Shown: positions 35,193-43,769 of the stretch, one piece after another | Numbering within the stretch: position 1 is the first letter of the stretch | Layout: each line of letters opens with the position of its first letter | DNA from: FEN-1297 sp963787005 | GTDB lineage: Bacteria; Bacteroidota; Ignavibacteria; Ignavibacteriales; Ignavibacteriaceae | DNA length: 64,000 bases | NCBI GenBank assembly: GCA_963787005.1 | Contig: CAWBBX010000130.1 | Location: forward strand, 1-64,000 | Direction of reading: 5' to 3' | Notes under the pieces: generated by a model | Seen by the model: only the letters and a program-made list of their open reading frames with translations | The model's database searches: none | Told to the model about the DNA's origin: nothing | Made by a program: the position numbers and the translations under genes

Positions 35193-37979
35193 TTACAGAC
35201 TATATTTAAATCCGAAACGCGACCACCACGAATAAAAGCTCGTTTTTATCGGACGGCTCGGATCACCCATATAATCTTTTGAAGGTTCATTATTAATGTT
35301 CACTACTTCAAGATAGAGACTTAGCCCGCTGAATAATTTCTGTGAAGCGGTAAAATCCAGTTGACCGTGAGGCGCGGTATAGTAATCATATCCCTCGTTG
35401 ATGCCGACTTCGGTTATGAATTTACCCTGGTAAGCAAAGCTAAGCCTGGCGTTGAAGCCTCCCATTTCATACGAAAGCGCTACATTTCCGATATCGCCGG
35501 CCTGACCTGGCAGGAATCCCTGACGATCTGTTAGATCCGCAGTAGCCCAGGTATGCGTGTAATTTGCGTAAATACCGAAACCGGATAAGAAGCCCGGCAG
35601 GAATGTTAATTCTTGCTGCCAGTTTAATTCAAATCCGTACAAATCGGCGTTTCCTCCGTTTACAGGCTGCTCATTGTCATAACCCGCGTATGTACCGCTT
35701 TGTATTGTATAGGTTTTGGTAAAGATTATGTTCTTTAATGATTTGTAGAAGAAGCTGGCCGAGGCAACACCGATCCCGCTGAAATAATGATTAATAATAA
35801 AATCAAAATTATTTGCGTAAGTCGGTACCAAATTCGGATTACCGCTTCTAATACTTTCCTTATTATCCCTTAAATATATATACGGTACAAGATCCCAGTA
35901 GTTTGGGCGCGACATGGTTTTGGTGAATGCCAAACGAGCCTTTGTCGACTGTCCTATATGATATATCAAGTGGACCATCGGGAATAGATTATTATAATTT
36001 CTTGTATCTGTTATGGGAGCTAAACTTGAAAAATCTCCCTTTGTATCATATACTAATTTATTTCCGTCGTAATTATCTCCGGTAAATTCCTGGCGGAAAC
36101 CGGCAAGTAAGGAAAGATCTCCGAAGTGAATGGTTGTCATTAAATAATATGCCGTTACATTTTCGGAAACAGTGTAAGTCTGACCTTGAGCATCCCAAAT
36201 ACTGGGTTCGGACGGGAAATCGGCGCTGCCCCAGTTGCCTAGGATGAAACTCTTAACCGCAGGCACATCGCCTTCGGGTCCGAATTGATAGTTACCGTTC
36301 ATGAAGTCGTTTCTTTGTCTTCCGGAAAGAAAGGTTCCGAGAGTAACCGGATTACTTCCTTCCCAGGAAAATCCCGTATAAGAATCGCCGTTGTCTTTAT
36401 GCGTTCTAGTATATTTAAGTCCGCCCTTTAATGTTGAAGGGTTACCGAAGAAATCATACGGATAAGTTAAATTAAATCCGCCGACCCAAAAATTATTCGA
36501 GGCATGAAAATCACGATACGTAAATCCCGAAGTTTCGTAATTAGAAGCATCATTCATATAAGCCTGATCTTCATTTGTTACTGAATATTTCGGATACAAC
36601 GAATTCGAATAATCCAGCGCAAGATTTACCTTCGAGTTAAGATCAAAAGTAGCATCTACCTGAGGTAGTCTAGTACCGACACCGTAGCTGTAACCAACGT
36701 TATAGTCCAAGGAAAGCTCACCGAAATGATTTTCGCCGCCGACACTAAAATTTGACTGGATTTGTCTTTCGGGACGTCCTTGTATCTCACGGACAATTCG
36801 TGATTTCTGAGTCAATGTTCCTTCGGGATTTAAGTAATCACCTTTACTAACACGGACACGTGTACGGCTTCTGTCTTGACTGTCATCCAGATCGCTCCAT
36901 AACAATTTAGCGTAATACTTGCTGTTGTTGTCCGGACGATACTCAAAAGTGCCGCCTAATCCGTAGCGGTTATTTTGCCAATTGTTATCCAGAAGATCAA
37001 ATTCCTGCAAAGCATATGGAATTACGTTTTTATTAACGTCTTTTTCCTGTCCCCATTCGAACTCCGTACCGTCCACCCAGTAGTTCCTTTGATCCCAATT
37101 TGCGGTAACGGATATTCCTATCTTTTTGTCGGCCCCGAATCTCCTACTGTAATTAACGCTCCCCTTCCAGTTCGGCTGTCCTCCTAAATTCGTATATCCG
37201 CTGCCGGCGGTTACTTGTAGTTTCGTCCCGGGATAATCGAACGGGCTTCGTGTAATAATGTTAACCGCTCCGCCGATTGAGTTTACGCTCATATCGGGCG
37301 TAATAGCCTTAACAACCTCTATCATCGACATCTGGTTCGAACCGATGATATCCATCTGGGTATATCTTTCCTGGTTTCGGTTGGTAGCGAGCGGATCTCC
37401 GTTAACGGTAACAGAAGTTAAGCGGGGTTCGGTACCGCGTATTAATACATAACGTCCTTCGCCGCCGGATCTTTCTATAAATACACCGGGTATTCTCTGC
37501 AGAACATCGGCAGCATTAGCATCCGGAAAGTTTTCCATCTGCTCGCGCGAGACAACGTTTTCAATCTTATTGGATTCCCGCTGAATACTCAATGCCTTAA
37601 CCTGGCCCTGCCTGAGACCTTCTACCACAACATCCTTTAAATTAACGTAACTAACCGATAACTTTAGTTTTACGTTAGTGCTTGCTCCGGATATTACGGT
37701 TACCGAGGTTGAGTCCGGTTTGTATCCTATATATCTTACTACAAGGATATATTTTCCGGCGGAGACATTAGCAATACGGAACGAACCGTCTTTATCGGTT
37801 GATGAACCGATACTGGTGCCTGCTAACATGACGTTCGCACCGGGCAAGTATTCTCCCGATTGTGCATCAACTATGCTTCCGACAATAACACCTTTTGTTT
37901 GAGCCTGAGAAAAAGCAGTAAAGAGAAAAAGCAAAAGGATTATTGAAAAGCCTAGGATCGACTTAAGTTGTTTTACCAT
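35193..37979 (-). CDS. TonB-dependent receptor (SusD-independent type)
   Basis: A 928-residue outer-membrane receptor. Residues 1-27 are a signal peptide; about 30-112 a carboxypeptidase-regulatory-like domain (GVIVGSIVDAQSGEYLPGANVMLAG); about 125-245 the plug, with SNKIENVVSREQMENFPDANAADVLQRIPGV and GEGRYVLIRGTEPRL, which matches the proteobacterial-type glycan TonB receptor group rather than SusC. The remainder is a 22-strand barrel ending FGFKYSL. No SusD-like lipoprotein is encoded anywhere in the window. A promoter-like TTGAAC/TAATAC pair lies 25-53 bp before the start, and AGGAG six bases before ATG. It probably imports oligosaccharides released by the locus enzymes. Confidence 0.93.
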   Translation of the reverse strand: MVKQLKSILGFSIILLLFLFTAFSQAQTKGVIVGSIVDAQSGEYLPGANVMLAGTSIGSSTDKDGSFRIANVSAGKYILVVRYIGYKPDSTSVTVISGASTNVKLKLSVSYVNLKDVVVEGLRQGQVKALSIQRESNKIENVVSREQMENFPDANAADVLQRIPGVFIERSGGEGRYVLIRGTEPRLTSVTVNGDPLATNRNQERYTQMDIIGSNQMSMIEVVKAITPDMSVNSIGGAVNIITRSPFDYPGTKLQVTAGSGYTNLGGQPNWKGSVNYSRRFGADKKIGISVTANWDQRNYWVDGTEFEWGQEKDVNKNVIPYALQEFDLLDNNWQNNRYGLGGTFEYRPDNNSKYYAKLLWSDLDDSQDRSRTRVRVSKGDYLNPEGTLTQKSRIVREIQGRPERQIQSNFSVGGENHFGELSLDYNVGYSYGVGTRLPQVDATFDLNSKVNLALDYSNSLYPKYSVTNEDQAYMNDASNYETSGFTYRDFHASNNFWVGGFNLTYPYDFFGNPSTLKGGLKYTRTHKDNGDSYTGFSWEGSNPVTLGTFLSGRQRNDFMNGNYQFGPEGDVPAVKSFILGNWGSADFPSEPSIWDAQGQTYTVSENVTAYYLMTTIHFGDLSLLAGFRQEFTGDNYDGNKLVYDTKGDFSSLAPITDTRNYNNLFPMVHLIYHIGQSTKARLAFTKTMSRPNYWDLVPYIYLRDNKESIRSGNPNLVPTYANNFDFIINHYFSGIGVASASFFYKSLKNIIFTKTYTIQSGTYAGYDNEQPVNGGNADLYGFELNWQQELTFLPGFLSGFGIYANYTHTWATADLTDRQGFLPGQAGDIGNVALSYEMGGFNARLSFAYQGKFITEVGINEGYDYYTAPHGQLDFTASQKLFSGLSLYLEVVNINNEPSKDYMGDPSRPIKTSFYSWWSRFGFKYSL

Positions 37980-38003
37980 TTTGGGCTCCTCTCATTTATG
38001 TGA

Positions 38004-38032
38004 GTATTACATGTTGCTATAAAATTGTTCAA
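38004..38032 (-). promoter_or_regulatory. Candidate promoter of the TonB-receptor locus
   Basis: Minus strand: TTGAAC (38032-38027), 17-bp spacer, TAATAC (38009-38004), with the receptor start at 37979. Placement and spacing match the other promoters seen in this window. It would start a transcript able to run about 20 kb to idnO. Confidence 0.5.
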
Positions 38033-38080
38033 GTAAAAAACTTTCATAGCCACCTTTATAGATAATTGTTTGAGATAAAT

Positions 38081-39880
38081 TTATTTTAACAGGACCATCT
38101 TCCGTATTTTTATTCCGAACTTTGTTTCGATTCTGTAGAAATAAACTCCGCTTGATAATCCTTCCGAGTTAAATCCCACCCTATGCTGCCCTGCTGATTG
38201 AGTTCCTGCAATAACGGTTCTTACTCTTTGGCCGGTAATGTTATATATCGCGAGGTCAACAGAACTCTGTTCCGGTAATTGATAAATTATTTGTGTTTGA
38301 CCGTTGAAAGGATTGGGATAATTAGAAAATAATTTGAAAGATTCAGGGGTGCTCTGGTTTGCATTATCATCGACGCTTGTTATTTGTCCGCCGGGGTTTA
38401 TATCAAGAAAATATGCACTATAACTTTTGCTGTAACTGTCCGTTGAGCCCGCCAGCACAATGTTTCCGTCGCTGTTTAATATCATAGAGCCCAGGCTTTC
38501 ATCATTAGTACCGCCGAATTCCGACTGCCATATTTTATTGCCGTCCATATCGGTCTTGATTACGATAATATCAACGTTTTCTACGATTCCCTGACCTTTT
38601 ATTTGAATAGTTGTATTTCCTCCGACAACTATTCCGTCGGATGTGACCAGCACCTTGGAAGCATTATCCTGATAAACTCCGCCGAAGGCTTTATGCCAAA
38701 TTTCATTTCCGTCAGCGTCCGTTTTAATCAAGAATATATCCTTTCCGCCCGGACCGAATCCGACGGCGAAACCGGCCAAAACGAGATCACCATTTGGAAG
38801 CTCCGCTATCGAATTGCCCTCATCCCAATCGCTGCCGCCGTAAAGTTTATGCCACAGCTCATTACCGTCGCCGTCAATTTTCATCAGATAAAAATCAAAT
38901 CCCTGGGCGCCGAAACCCGCCGTTGCCCCGATAATAGCATAATTTCCGTCCTTGGTTTGTATTATTCTACTGCCGTTATCCCCCTGCGAGTCTCCGAAGT
39001 TTTTATGCCATATTTCATTTCCCGAATCATCGACTTTAAGAACATAAATATCCGAATTACCGATATTGTAGCTTAAAGTTGTACCGACAATTATATAACC
39101 GTCGGATGTTTTGACAATTGAAGATGCTTTATCATCATATTGTCCGCCGTAAGTATTTTCCCAGACCACATTGCCGGAAGCGTCCAGCTTGGCTATGTAA
39201 ACATCTACGTTAGTGGTTTCATTCACATTAGTATTTCCTATAACAATGTATCCGCCGTCCGATGTCTGCAGCACCTTCGATAGTCCGTCACTGTATTTTC
39301 TGCCGTATACCTTTGTCCATTGAATATCGCCGAAGCTGTCTGTTTTTGCGATATAAAAATCCGAGTAATCCTCTTCAGGCTGTGTTGCAGAACCGCACAT
39401 AACATAACCGCCGTCCGATGTCTGTCTTACGCAGCTTATAGTGGTTCCGTCTTCTAATCCGAAAATCCTCTCAAATGTCGGTACGCTTCCCCCGATACCT
39501 TTACCTTGAATAAGAATGGAAGTTGGCCCGGATTTGGCGTTGCTTGCTATATTTAATTGAGTATCAAACTCACCTCCCGAGGAAGGAGAAAATTCAACTT
39601 TTAAGACAAAGGTCTGAAGAAAACCTATCGTTATTGGTCCCGCACCGTTAACAAGCTTATATCCGTTGCTGTTGGAGAGATTTAAAGAACTGATGACAAG
39701 GTCGGATTGATCAATGTTTGTTATATATAACTGACGAACCGCTTTACTCGATACCGGTGTCTGTCCCATATAAAGCGTGTCGGGTGATACTAAAATTACC
39801 TGAGCCTGCAGGCCCGAAGTAAAAATGAATATAGATGCAATAATTGTAGCTAAGGAAAGTTTAATCGTTCCAAATTTCAT
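38081..39880 (-). CDS. Secreted T9SS repeat protein with N-terminal choice-of-anchor-D-like domain
   Basis: A 599-residue protein from ATG 39880 (GGAGGAG eight bases upstream). A signal peptide ends LQAQ. Residues about 30-125 are an ASH/HYDIN-like immunoglobulin domain (TLYMGQTPVSSKAVRQLYITNIDQSDL). Six or seven repeats of about 53 residues follow (GNEIWHKxFGG...DGGYVIxG...DxYLxKxDxxG), the pattern of surface beta-propeller repeats in this phylum. The end is a T9SS type A sorting domain (NYPNPFNGQTQIIYQLPE...GVYFYRIET...KMVLLK). Secreted or surface-anchored. Enzymatic activity is unlikely; it may be an adhesin or glycan-binding protein for the adjacent receptor system. Confidence 0.88.
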   Translation of the reverse strand: MKFGTIKLSLATIIASIFIFTSGLQAQVILVSPDTLYMGQTPVSSKAVRQLYITNIDQSDLVISSLNLSNSNGYKLVNGAGPITIGFLQTFVLKVEFSPSSGGEFDTQLNIASNAKSGPTSILIQGKGIGGSVPTFERIFGLEDGTTISCVRQTSDGGYVMCGSATQPEEDYSDFYIAKTDSFGDIQWTKVYGRKYSDGLSKVLQTSDGGYIVIGNTNVNETTNVDVYIAKLDASGNVVWENTYGGQYDDKASSIVKTSDGYIIVGTTLSYNIGNSDIYVLKVDDSGNEIWHKNFGDSQGDNGSRIIQTKDGNYAIIGATAGFGAQGFDFYLMKIDGDGNELWHKLYGGSDWDEGNSIAELPNGDLVLAGFAVGFGPGGKDIFLIKTDADGNEIWHKAFGGVYQDNASKVLVTSDGIVVGGNTTIQIKGQGIVENVDIIVIKTDMDGNKIWQSEFGGTNDESLGSMILNSDGNIVLAGSTDSYSKSYSAYFLDINPGGQITSVDDNANQSTPESFKLFSNYPNPFNGQTQIIYQLPEQSSVDLAIYNITGQRVRTVIAGTQSAGQHRVGFNSEGLSSGVYFYRIETKFGIKIRKMVLLK

Positions 39881-39921
39881 ATCCCGGTCTCCTCCGTCCA
39901 TTCTAGGTAAAAACTAACTGA

Positions 39922-39942
39922 ACTATTTATTAATTAAATAGT
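39922..39942. promoter_or_regulatory. Palindrome between iclR-1 stop and T9SS gene
   Basis: ACTATTTA-ttaat-TAAATAGT, perfect 8-bp arms, 42 bp upstream of the T9SS protein start and 36 bp past the iclR-1 stop. It could be an operator or a weak transcript-end hairpin. It shares TAAATA with the IclR operators but not their full arms. Confidence 0.4.
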
Positions 39943-39977
39943 CATCGACTCAGAAACGTAATTCAACAGTGTCGTAA

Positions 39978-40772
39978 TTATTTTTTTACAGGCGGATCGT
40001 ACGCTAATCTTTTTGATATAAGATCAGCGTGGTGTTTTAAGTCTATACCGATATTATGAAAGTCTTCGTGTTTAATGCGCATGGACGGGCCGGTAATCCA
40101 GATGGCCGCGATAGGATATCCTTTCCGGTTAAATATTGGGGCGCCGATGCAGTGCATACCTTCTATTTCTTCAGCGTGATCTACTGCGTAGCCTTTTTCC
40201 TTTATTTCTTCCAGCGCCTTATATAATCTTACCGGATTATCTATTGTCCTTGAATTGAATTTTTGATATACGATTTTTTTTACGAGGTCTTCTTGTTCGT
40301 GTTTAGGGAGGTGAGCCATTATAGCTTTGCCCGGGGCGGAAGTGTGAAGATGAAATAATTTTCCCGGCTCAAGTACATACCTGAAAAGATGCGAACCCGC
40401 GACTTCCTCTAACACAACTCCCATATTCCCTCTTAGAATACCGAGCGGTACGGTCTCTTTATATTTTTCCTGAAGCTTGTGCATAATAGGAAGCGATTGC
40501 TCAACAAGCGGAGGATCGCTCAATGCTTTTATACCTACGGATAAAAGTTTTAGAGAAAGGTGAAATGTTTTTGTTTCTTCGTCGCGGTTCAAAAATCCGG
40601 ACGCAAATAATGTAGCTGTAATTCTGTAAACGCTGTTTCTCGGAAAATTCAATAGGTTGGAAATATCGTTTATTGTGAGACCTTGGGTATTCTTGGAAAG
40701 AAGTTCCAGTATTTCCAGAGCTCTTTCAAGATTAGGTACATGGTATTTTGAATTTCCGCTCTCGGTTTTCAA
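39978..40772 (-). CDS. IclR-family transcriptional regulator (copy 1)
   Basis: A 264-residue regulator. The N-terminal winged helix (YHVPNLERALEILELLSKNTQGLTINDISNLLNFPRNSVYRITATL) is followed by the GAF-like effector domain (LHTSAPGKAIMAHL, GYAVDHAEEIEGMHCIGAPIFNRKGYPIAAIWITGPSMR), complete to the normal length. The start appears to be TTG (40770-40772), aligned with the ATG of the paralogue at 43502; AAGG lies eight bases upstream. It has its own promoter with a palindrome overlapping the -10, suggesting autoregulation, and the same promoter/operator occurs before the sialidase gene. It probably senses a sugar acid or oligosaccharide from the locus. Confidence 0.93.
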   Translation of the reverse strand: MKTESGNSKYHVPNLERALEILELLSKNTQGLTINDISNLLNFPRNSVYRITATLFASGFLNRDEETKTFHLSLKLLSVGIKALSDPPLVEQSLPIMHKLQEKYKETVPLGILRGNMGVVLEEVAGSHLFRYVLEPGKLFHLHTSAPGKAIMAHLPKHEQEDLVKKIVYQKFNSRTIDNPVRLYKALEEIKEKGYAVDHAEEIEGMHCIGAPIFNRKGYPIAAIWITGPSMRIKHEDFHNIGIDLKHHADLISKRLAYDPPVKK

Positions 40773-40806
40773 AAATATCGCCTTTTTTGTAGCTTTTAAA
40801 AATTTG

Positions 40807-40855
40807 ATATCTAGATTGTGTGACTAAATATAAAACATGAATTCCGAGTTGTCAA
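40807..40855 (-). promoter_or_regulatory. iclR-1 promoter with overlapping palindromic operator
   Basis: Minus strand TTGACA (40855-40850), 17-bp spacer, TATATT (40832-40827), 55 bp before the iclR-1 start. The operator on the plus strand is ATATCTAGA-N7-ACTAAATAT (40807-40831), 9-bp arms with two mismatches, overlapping all but one base of the -10. A near-identical unit stands before the sialidase gene at 42440-42488. Confidence 0.75.
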
Positions 40856-40930
40856 GGATTTTTTTCACTTTAAATAGCTATTAATTAGAAATTAATAGCT
40901 ATTTCAACCAAATACGGTTTGTAAATTATA

Positions 40931-40959
40931 TTATATATAGATTTACAATCTATATATAA
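40931..40959. terminator. Perfect AT-rich hairpin after the sialidase gene
   Basis: TTATATATAGATT-tac-AATCTATATATAA, perfect 13-bp arms, 22 bp beyond the sialidase stop. No run of T follows on the minus strand, so termination is plausible but not certain. It lies between the sialidase gene and the iclR-1 promoter and would insulate the two. Confidence 0.5.
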
Positions 40960-40981
40960 TAATTTTGGTGGCTTGATTTTT

Positions 40982-42247
40982 TTATTTAAAAAGTTTTTTA
41001 ACCTCGAAAAATGTAGCTTCAATCTTAGTGAGTCCTTTCTCTTTAATTTCGTGAGTGACGAGAATCCTGTCTTTTGCTGCCTTCAGTATATAATTGTACG
41101 CTCCGGTTTCACCGAACTGAAATGCCCCTTTCCATGTCTTGCCGTTATCGTCGGAAAAGATGAGCCAGTTGCCGGGACGGCTGTACGTACAGACTATTAT
41201 TCCGTTTTCCAGAGTAACCAGGTTCGGACATACTCCGCGGTCGGCAATCTGCTCAGGAGGTGACCAGCTTTTTCCGTTGTCTATTGAGCGCGAGCAGTAT
41301 AACGGTGTGGGAAATAAATTAACAGCATGACTGTTCCGTCCGCCGGAACGCATAACACAGATCAGATCTCCGTTCGGGGCTATTGTTAGATCGGCTTCTC
41401 GAAATCCTTCCTGAGTTATTGCCGGGACAATTGTAGTCTCGCTGGCCATACTTTCCGGTATATCTGTCCCTAATCTGTCGTAATCATCCGGTATTCCGCG
41501 TCCCAGCATTTTATCGTAAGCTACAAGTACGGGGTTGCCCCACGTGCGTCCCTTGTCTTTTGAGAAGACGACTATGGTTCTGTATTTTCTCTGGTTTAAT
41601 TCGGTAGGATAACCGTCGCAGAGTTCCTGGTCGCCTATATAATTACCGTACATCGTTGCGACCAATTCACCGCTTTTCAATTGAACAACTCCGTGATGAA
41701 ATAAAAATCCGTCTACCACACCACCGCTCCCGGTTATTGTGAATGATGCGTTCGGGATATCGACCGTACCTTTTTCATCTTTCAGAGTTTTCCAGCCGTC
41801 GTACGATCTTGTTTCTCTGAAGCCGAATTTTCCGTCGGTCTGCCGCTTTGTATTTCTGCTCAGACTCAGTATTTCGCCGTTTCCCAGATCTATTACGGAT
41901 TTGTCCCTCAAGCCCTCCGGTCCCGGTACCCAGGTGTTCCCGTCGTCGTGGGACCATTTTGCGTTATTTCCGTTACCGACCACAATGCGCCCGTCTTTAA
42001 ATCTATAAGCAATTGCTCCTTTAGGTCCGTCTATTATAATTGATTTTCCCTCGCTGATTTTAATACCAGGCATAATGGGAATTTTTGCTGCAGTTGTCTG
42101 TGCGGAAACAAACGCCAGCGGAAAGATCGGAATAATTAGTAATGCTGACCTTAAGATTAATTTGGTCGGGATTGATTTTTTATAATTTGGATAACACAAG
42201 CATTTATCGAACAAGTTTAATAAACCGAAGACAGCGTTAAGAAGCAT
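40982..42247 (-). CDS. Exported sialidase-like (BNR/Asp-box) hydrolase
   Basis: A 421-residue protein from ATG 42247 (GGAGG a few bases upstream). The N-terminus is long and hydrophobic only from about residue 28, with a signal segment LILRSALLIIPIFPLAFVSAQ, so the start is not certain. Four Asp-boxes mark the sialidase fold: SHDDGNTW, SKDKGRTW, SIDNGKSW and SDDNGKTW. YRFKDGRIVVGNG near the N-terminus and YSRPGNW near the C-terminus may supply active-site arginines, and ASETTIVPAI a Glu. It may release sialic acid or a related sugar, or act as a rhamnosidase or glucuronidase of the same fold. Flanked by two IclR regulators and preceded by a strong regulated promoter. Confidence 0.82.
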   Translation of the reverse strand: MLLNAVFGLLNLFDKCLCYPNYKKSIPTKLILRSALLIIPIFPLAFVSAQTTAAKIPIMPGIKISEGKSIIIDGPKGAIAYRFKDGRIVVGNGNNAKWSHDDGNTWVPGPEGLRDKSVIDLGNGEILSLSRNTKRQTDGKFGFRETRSYDGWKTLKDEKGTVDIPNASFTITGSGGVVDGFLFHHGVVQLKSGELVATMYGNYIGDQELCDGYPTELNQRKYRTIVVFSKDKGRTWGNPVLVAYDKMLGRGIPDDYDRLGTDIPESMASETTIVPAITQEGFREADLTIAPNGDLICVMRSGGRNSHAVNLFPTPLYCSRSIDNGKSWSPPEQIADRGVCPNLVTLENGIIVCTYSRPGNWLIFSDDNGKTWKGAFQFGETGAYNYILKAAKDRILVTHEIKEKGLTKIEATFFEVKKLFK

Positions 42248-42439
42248 AAAACTCCTCCATTTCCCCATTGTTCGTTAAAGAATAAAAGTCTGATTATTAT
42301 TTATATATATAGATGATACACGAATCGCATATTTGAAATGTTCGGCAAATTGAGATATCCCCTCACAATAGTATTAATAATCGAATCCTATGTAACGGCC
42401 CCAATTCTTATCTCAAGCAGGTATAAACAAGATAATTTG

Positions 42440-42488
42440 ATATTTAGATTATATGTCTAAATATAAAACATTCGATAAATGTTGTCAA
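42440..42488 (-). promoter_or_regulatory. Sialidase gene promoter with overlapping IclR-type operator
   Basis: Minus strand TTGACA (42488-42483), 17-bp spacer, TATATT (42465-42460). The operator on the plus strand is ATATTTAGA-N7-TCTAAATAT (42440-42464), a perfect 9-7-9 palindrome overlapping the -10. The start codon at 42247 would leave a leader of about 200 nt. The rest of the spacer 42272-42668 shows no gene. Confidence 0.75.
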
Positions 42489-42668
42489 TAAAAATCTTCT
42501 AATTCAAAATCCAAAGCGATATTCAATCGAATAGCAGCATTTTTTAGATGAATAATTTGAGCTTTTTTATGAAAGAGTAACCGGGTCAGCCGAAGAGAAA
42601 AGAAATTATTATTAAATGAATTGCAATTGCGAAGAATAAATATAGATATGAATTTCGAGCATGGGCCT

Positions 42669-43502
42669 TTAGGAAAGCATCTCGGATTTAATTTCCGAAA
42701 CATTTTTAGATGTGGATTTTATCGCAGCGGAGTATCCCAAACTATTGGAAATATTGTCTGCGTATTTTTTAACTTCAACCCCGATTTGATCGAGCTGGGA
42801 TGTTTCAAGCCGCATCGACGGTCCGGATATCCATATAGCCGCAATCGGATAACCCTGCTGATTAAATATAGGGGCGCCGACACAGTGCATTCCTTCGATT
42901 TCTTCGGCGTGGTCTATCGCATACCCTTTTTGCCGCACTTCAGTTAAATAACTCCTGTAAGAGAAGGGACTTGTTATAGTACGCTCATTGTATTTTTCAA
43001 ATTTAATTTTTGTTATCAAATCTTCCCTTTCCTCTTCAGAAAGAAATGCCACAATAGCTTTAGCCGGCGCGGATGTATGAAGATGAAATTTTCTGCCGGG
43101 CTCAAGAACGAACCTGAAAGAGTGAGTTCCAGGGACTTCCTCAATCACAATACCTTCGGCGCCGTGTAGAATTCCTAGTGGTACGGTTTCGCCGAATTTA
43201 TCCCGCAATGCCCTCATGTTGCCGAGTGATTTCTCAATAAGGCTCTGCTCCCCGATAGCCGCGTAGCCGAGATTAAGTAACTTTTGTGATAGTTGAAAAA
43301 CCTTCGTGTCATCGTCTCTGGAGATATAGCCGTTATCCAGTAAAGTCGCCGTAATTCTGAATACGCTGTTCCTCGGTATTTTAAGATCGTCCGTAATGTG
43401 AGTAACAGTTAAACCTTCCGGATGCTCGGCGAGCAGTTCTATTATATTAAGCGCTCTCTCAAGGTTGGGTACGTGATATTTTGAGTTACCGGACTTCTTC
43501 AT
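42669..43502 (-). CDS. IclR-family transcriptional regulator (copy 2)
   Basis: A 277-residue IclR regulator, clearly paralogous to the one at 39978-40772: both begin SGNSKYHVPNLERAL and share LHTSAPAKAI/LHTSAPGKAI and the block AIDHAEEIEGMHCVGAPIFNQQGYPIAAIWISGPSMR. It differs in a longer C-terminal tail (SAAIKSTSKNVSEIKSEMLS). Winged helix about residues 10-65, effector domain about 80-255. No TTGACA/TATATT promoter or 9-7-9 operator is visible upstream (43503-43769, where I see nothing else). It faces the sialidase gene across a 400-bp spacer. Probably senses a related but different ligand. Confidence 0.93.
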   Translation of the reverse strand: MKKSGNSKYHVPNLERALNIIELLAEHPEGLTVTHITDDLKIPRNSVFRITATLLDNGYISRDDDTKVFQLSQKLLNLGYAAIGEQSLIEKSLGNMRALRDKFGETVPLGILHGAEGIVIEEVPGTHSFRFVLEPGRKFHLHTSAPAKAIVAFLSEEEREDLITKIKFEKYNERTITSPFSYRSYLTEVRQKGYAIDHAEEIEGMHCVGAPIFNQQGYPIAAIWISGPSMRLETSQLDQIGVEVKKYADNISNSLGYSAAIKSTSKNVSEIKSEMLS

Positions 43503-43769
43503 ATTATCTCACTCTATCTTAAAAGATAATTAGGTTCCTTTTGAATATTTTCTAACCTTACTTGCGATTTTATATGACGAGATACTTATAACCTGCTATA
43601 TAAGCATACCGGTAAGAGTGGAAGCAAGCGTATTAATTATTATAATTTAACACCTTATGAATTAAAAATACTAAAAAATCCGGAATTTTGAACCCAAATC
43701 AATAATATTTGTTTAACACAAAACTTCCCCCGGCTTTCGGATGGTTAAATATACCGAAGCAATTTTAAC

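Noticed and set aside
38603..39076. A 157-codon plus-strand open frame over the T9SS repeat protein
   Set aside because: Antisense shadow produced by the internal repeats of the real gene; no recognisable protein features.
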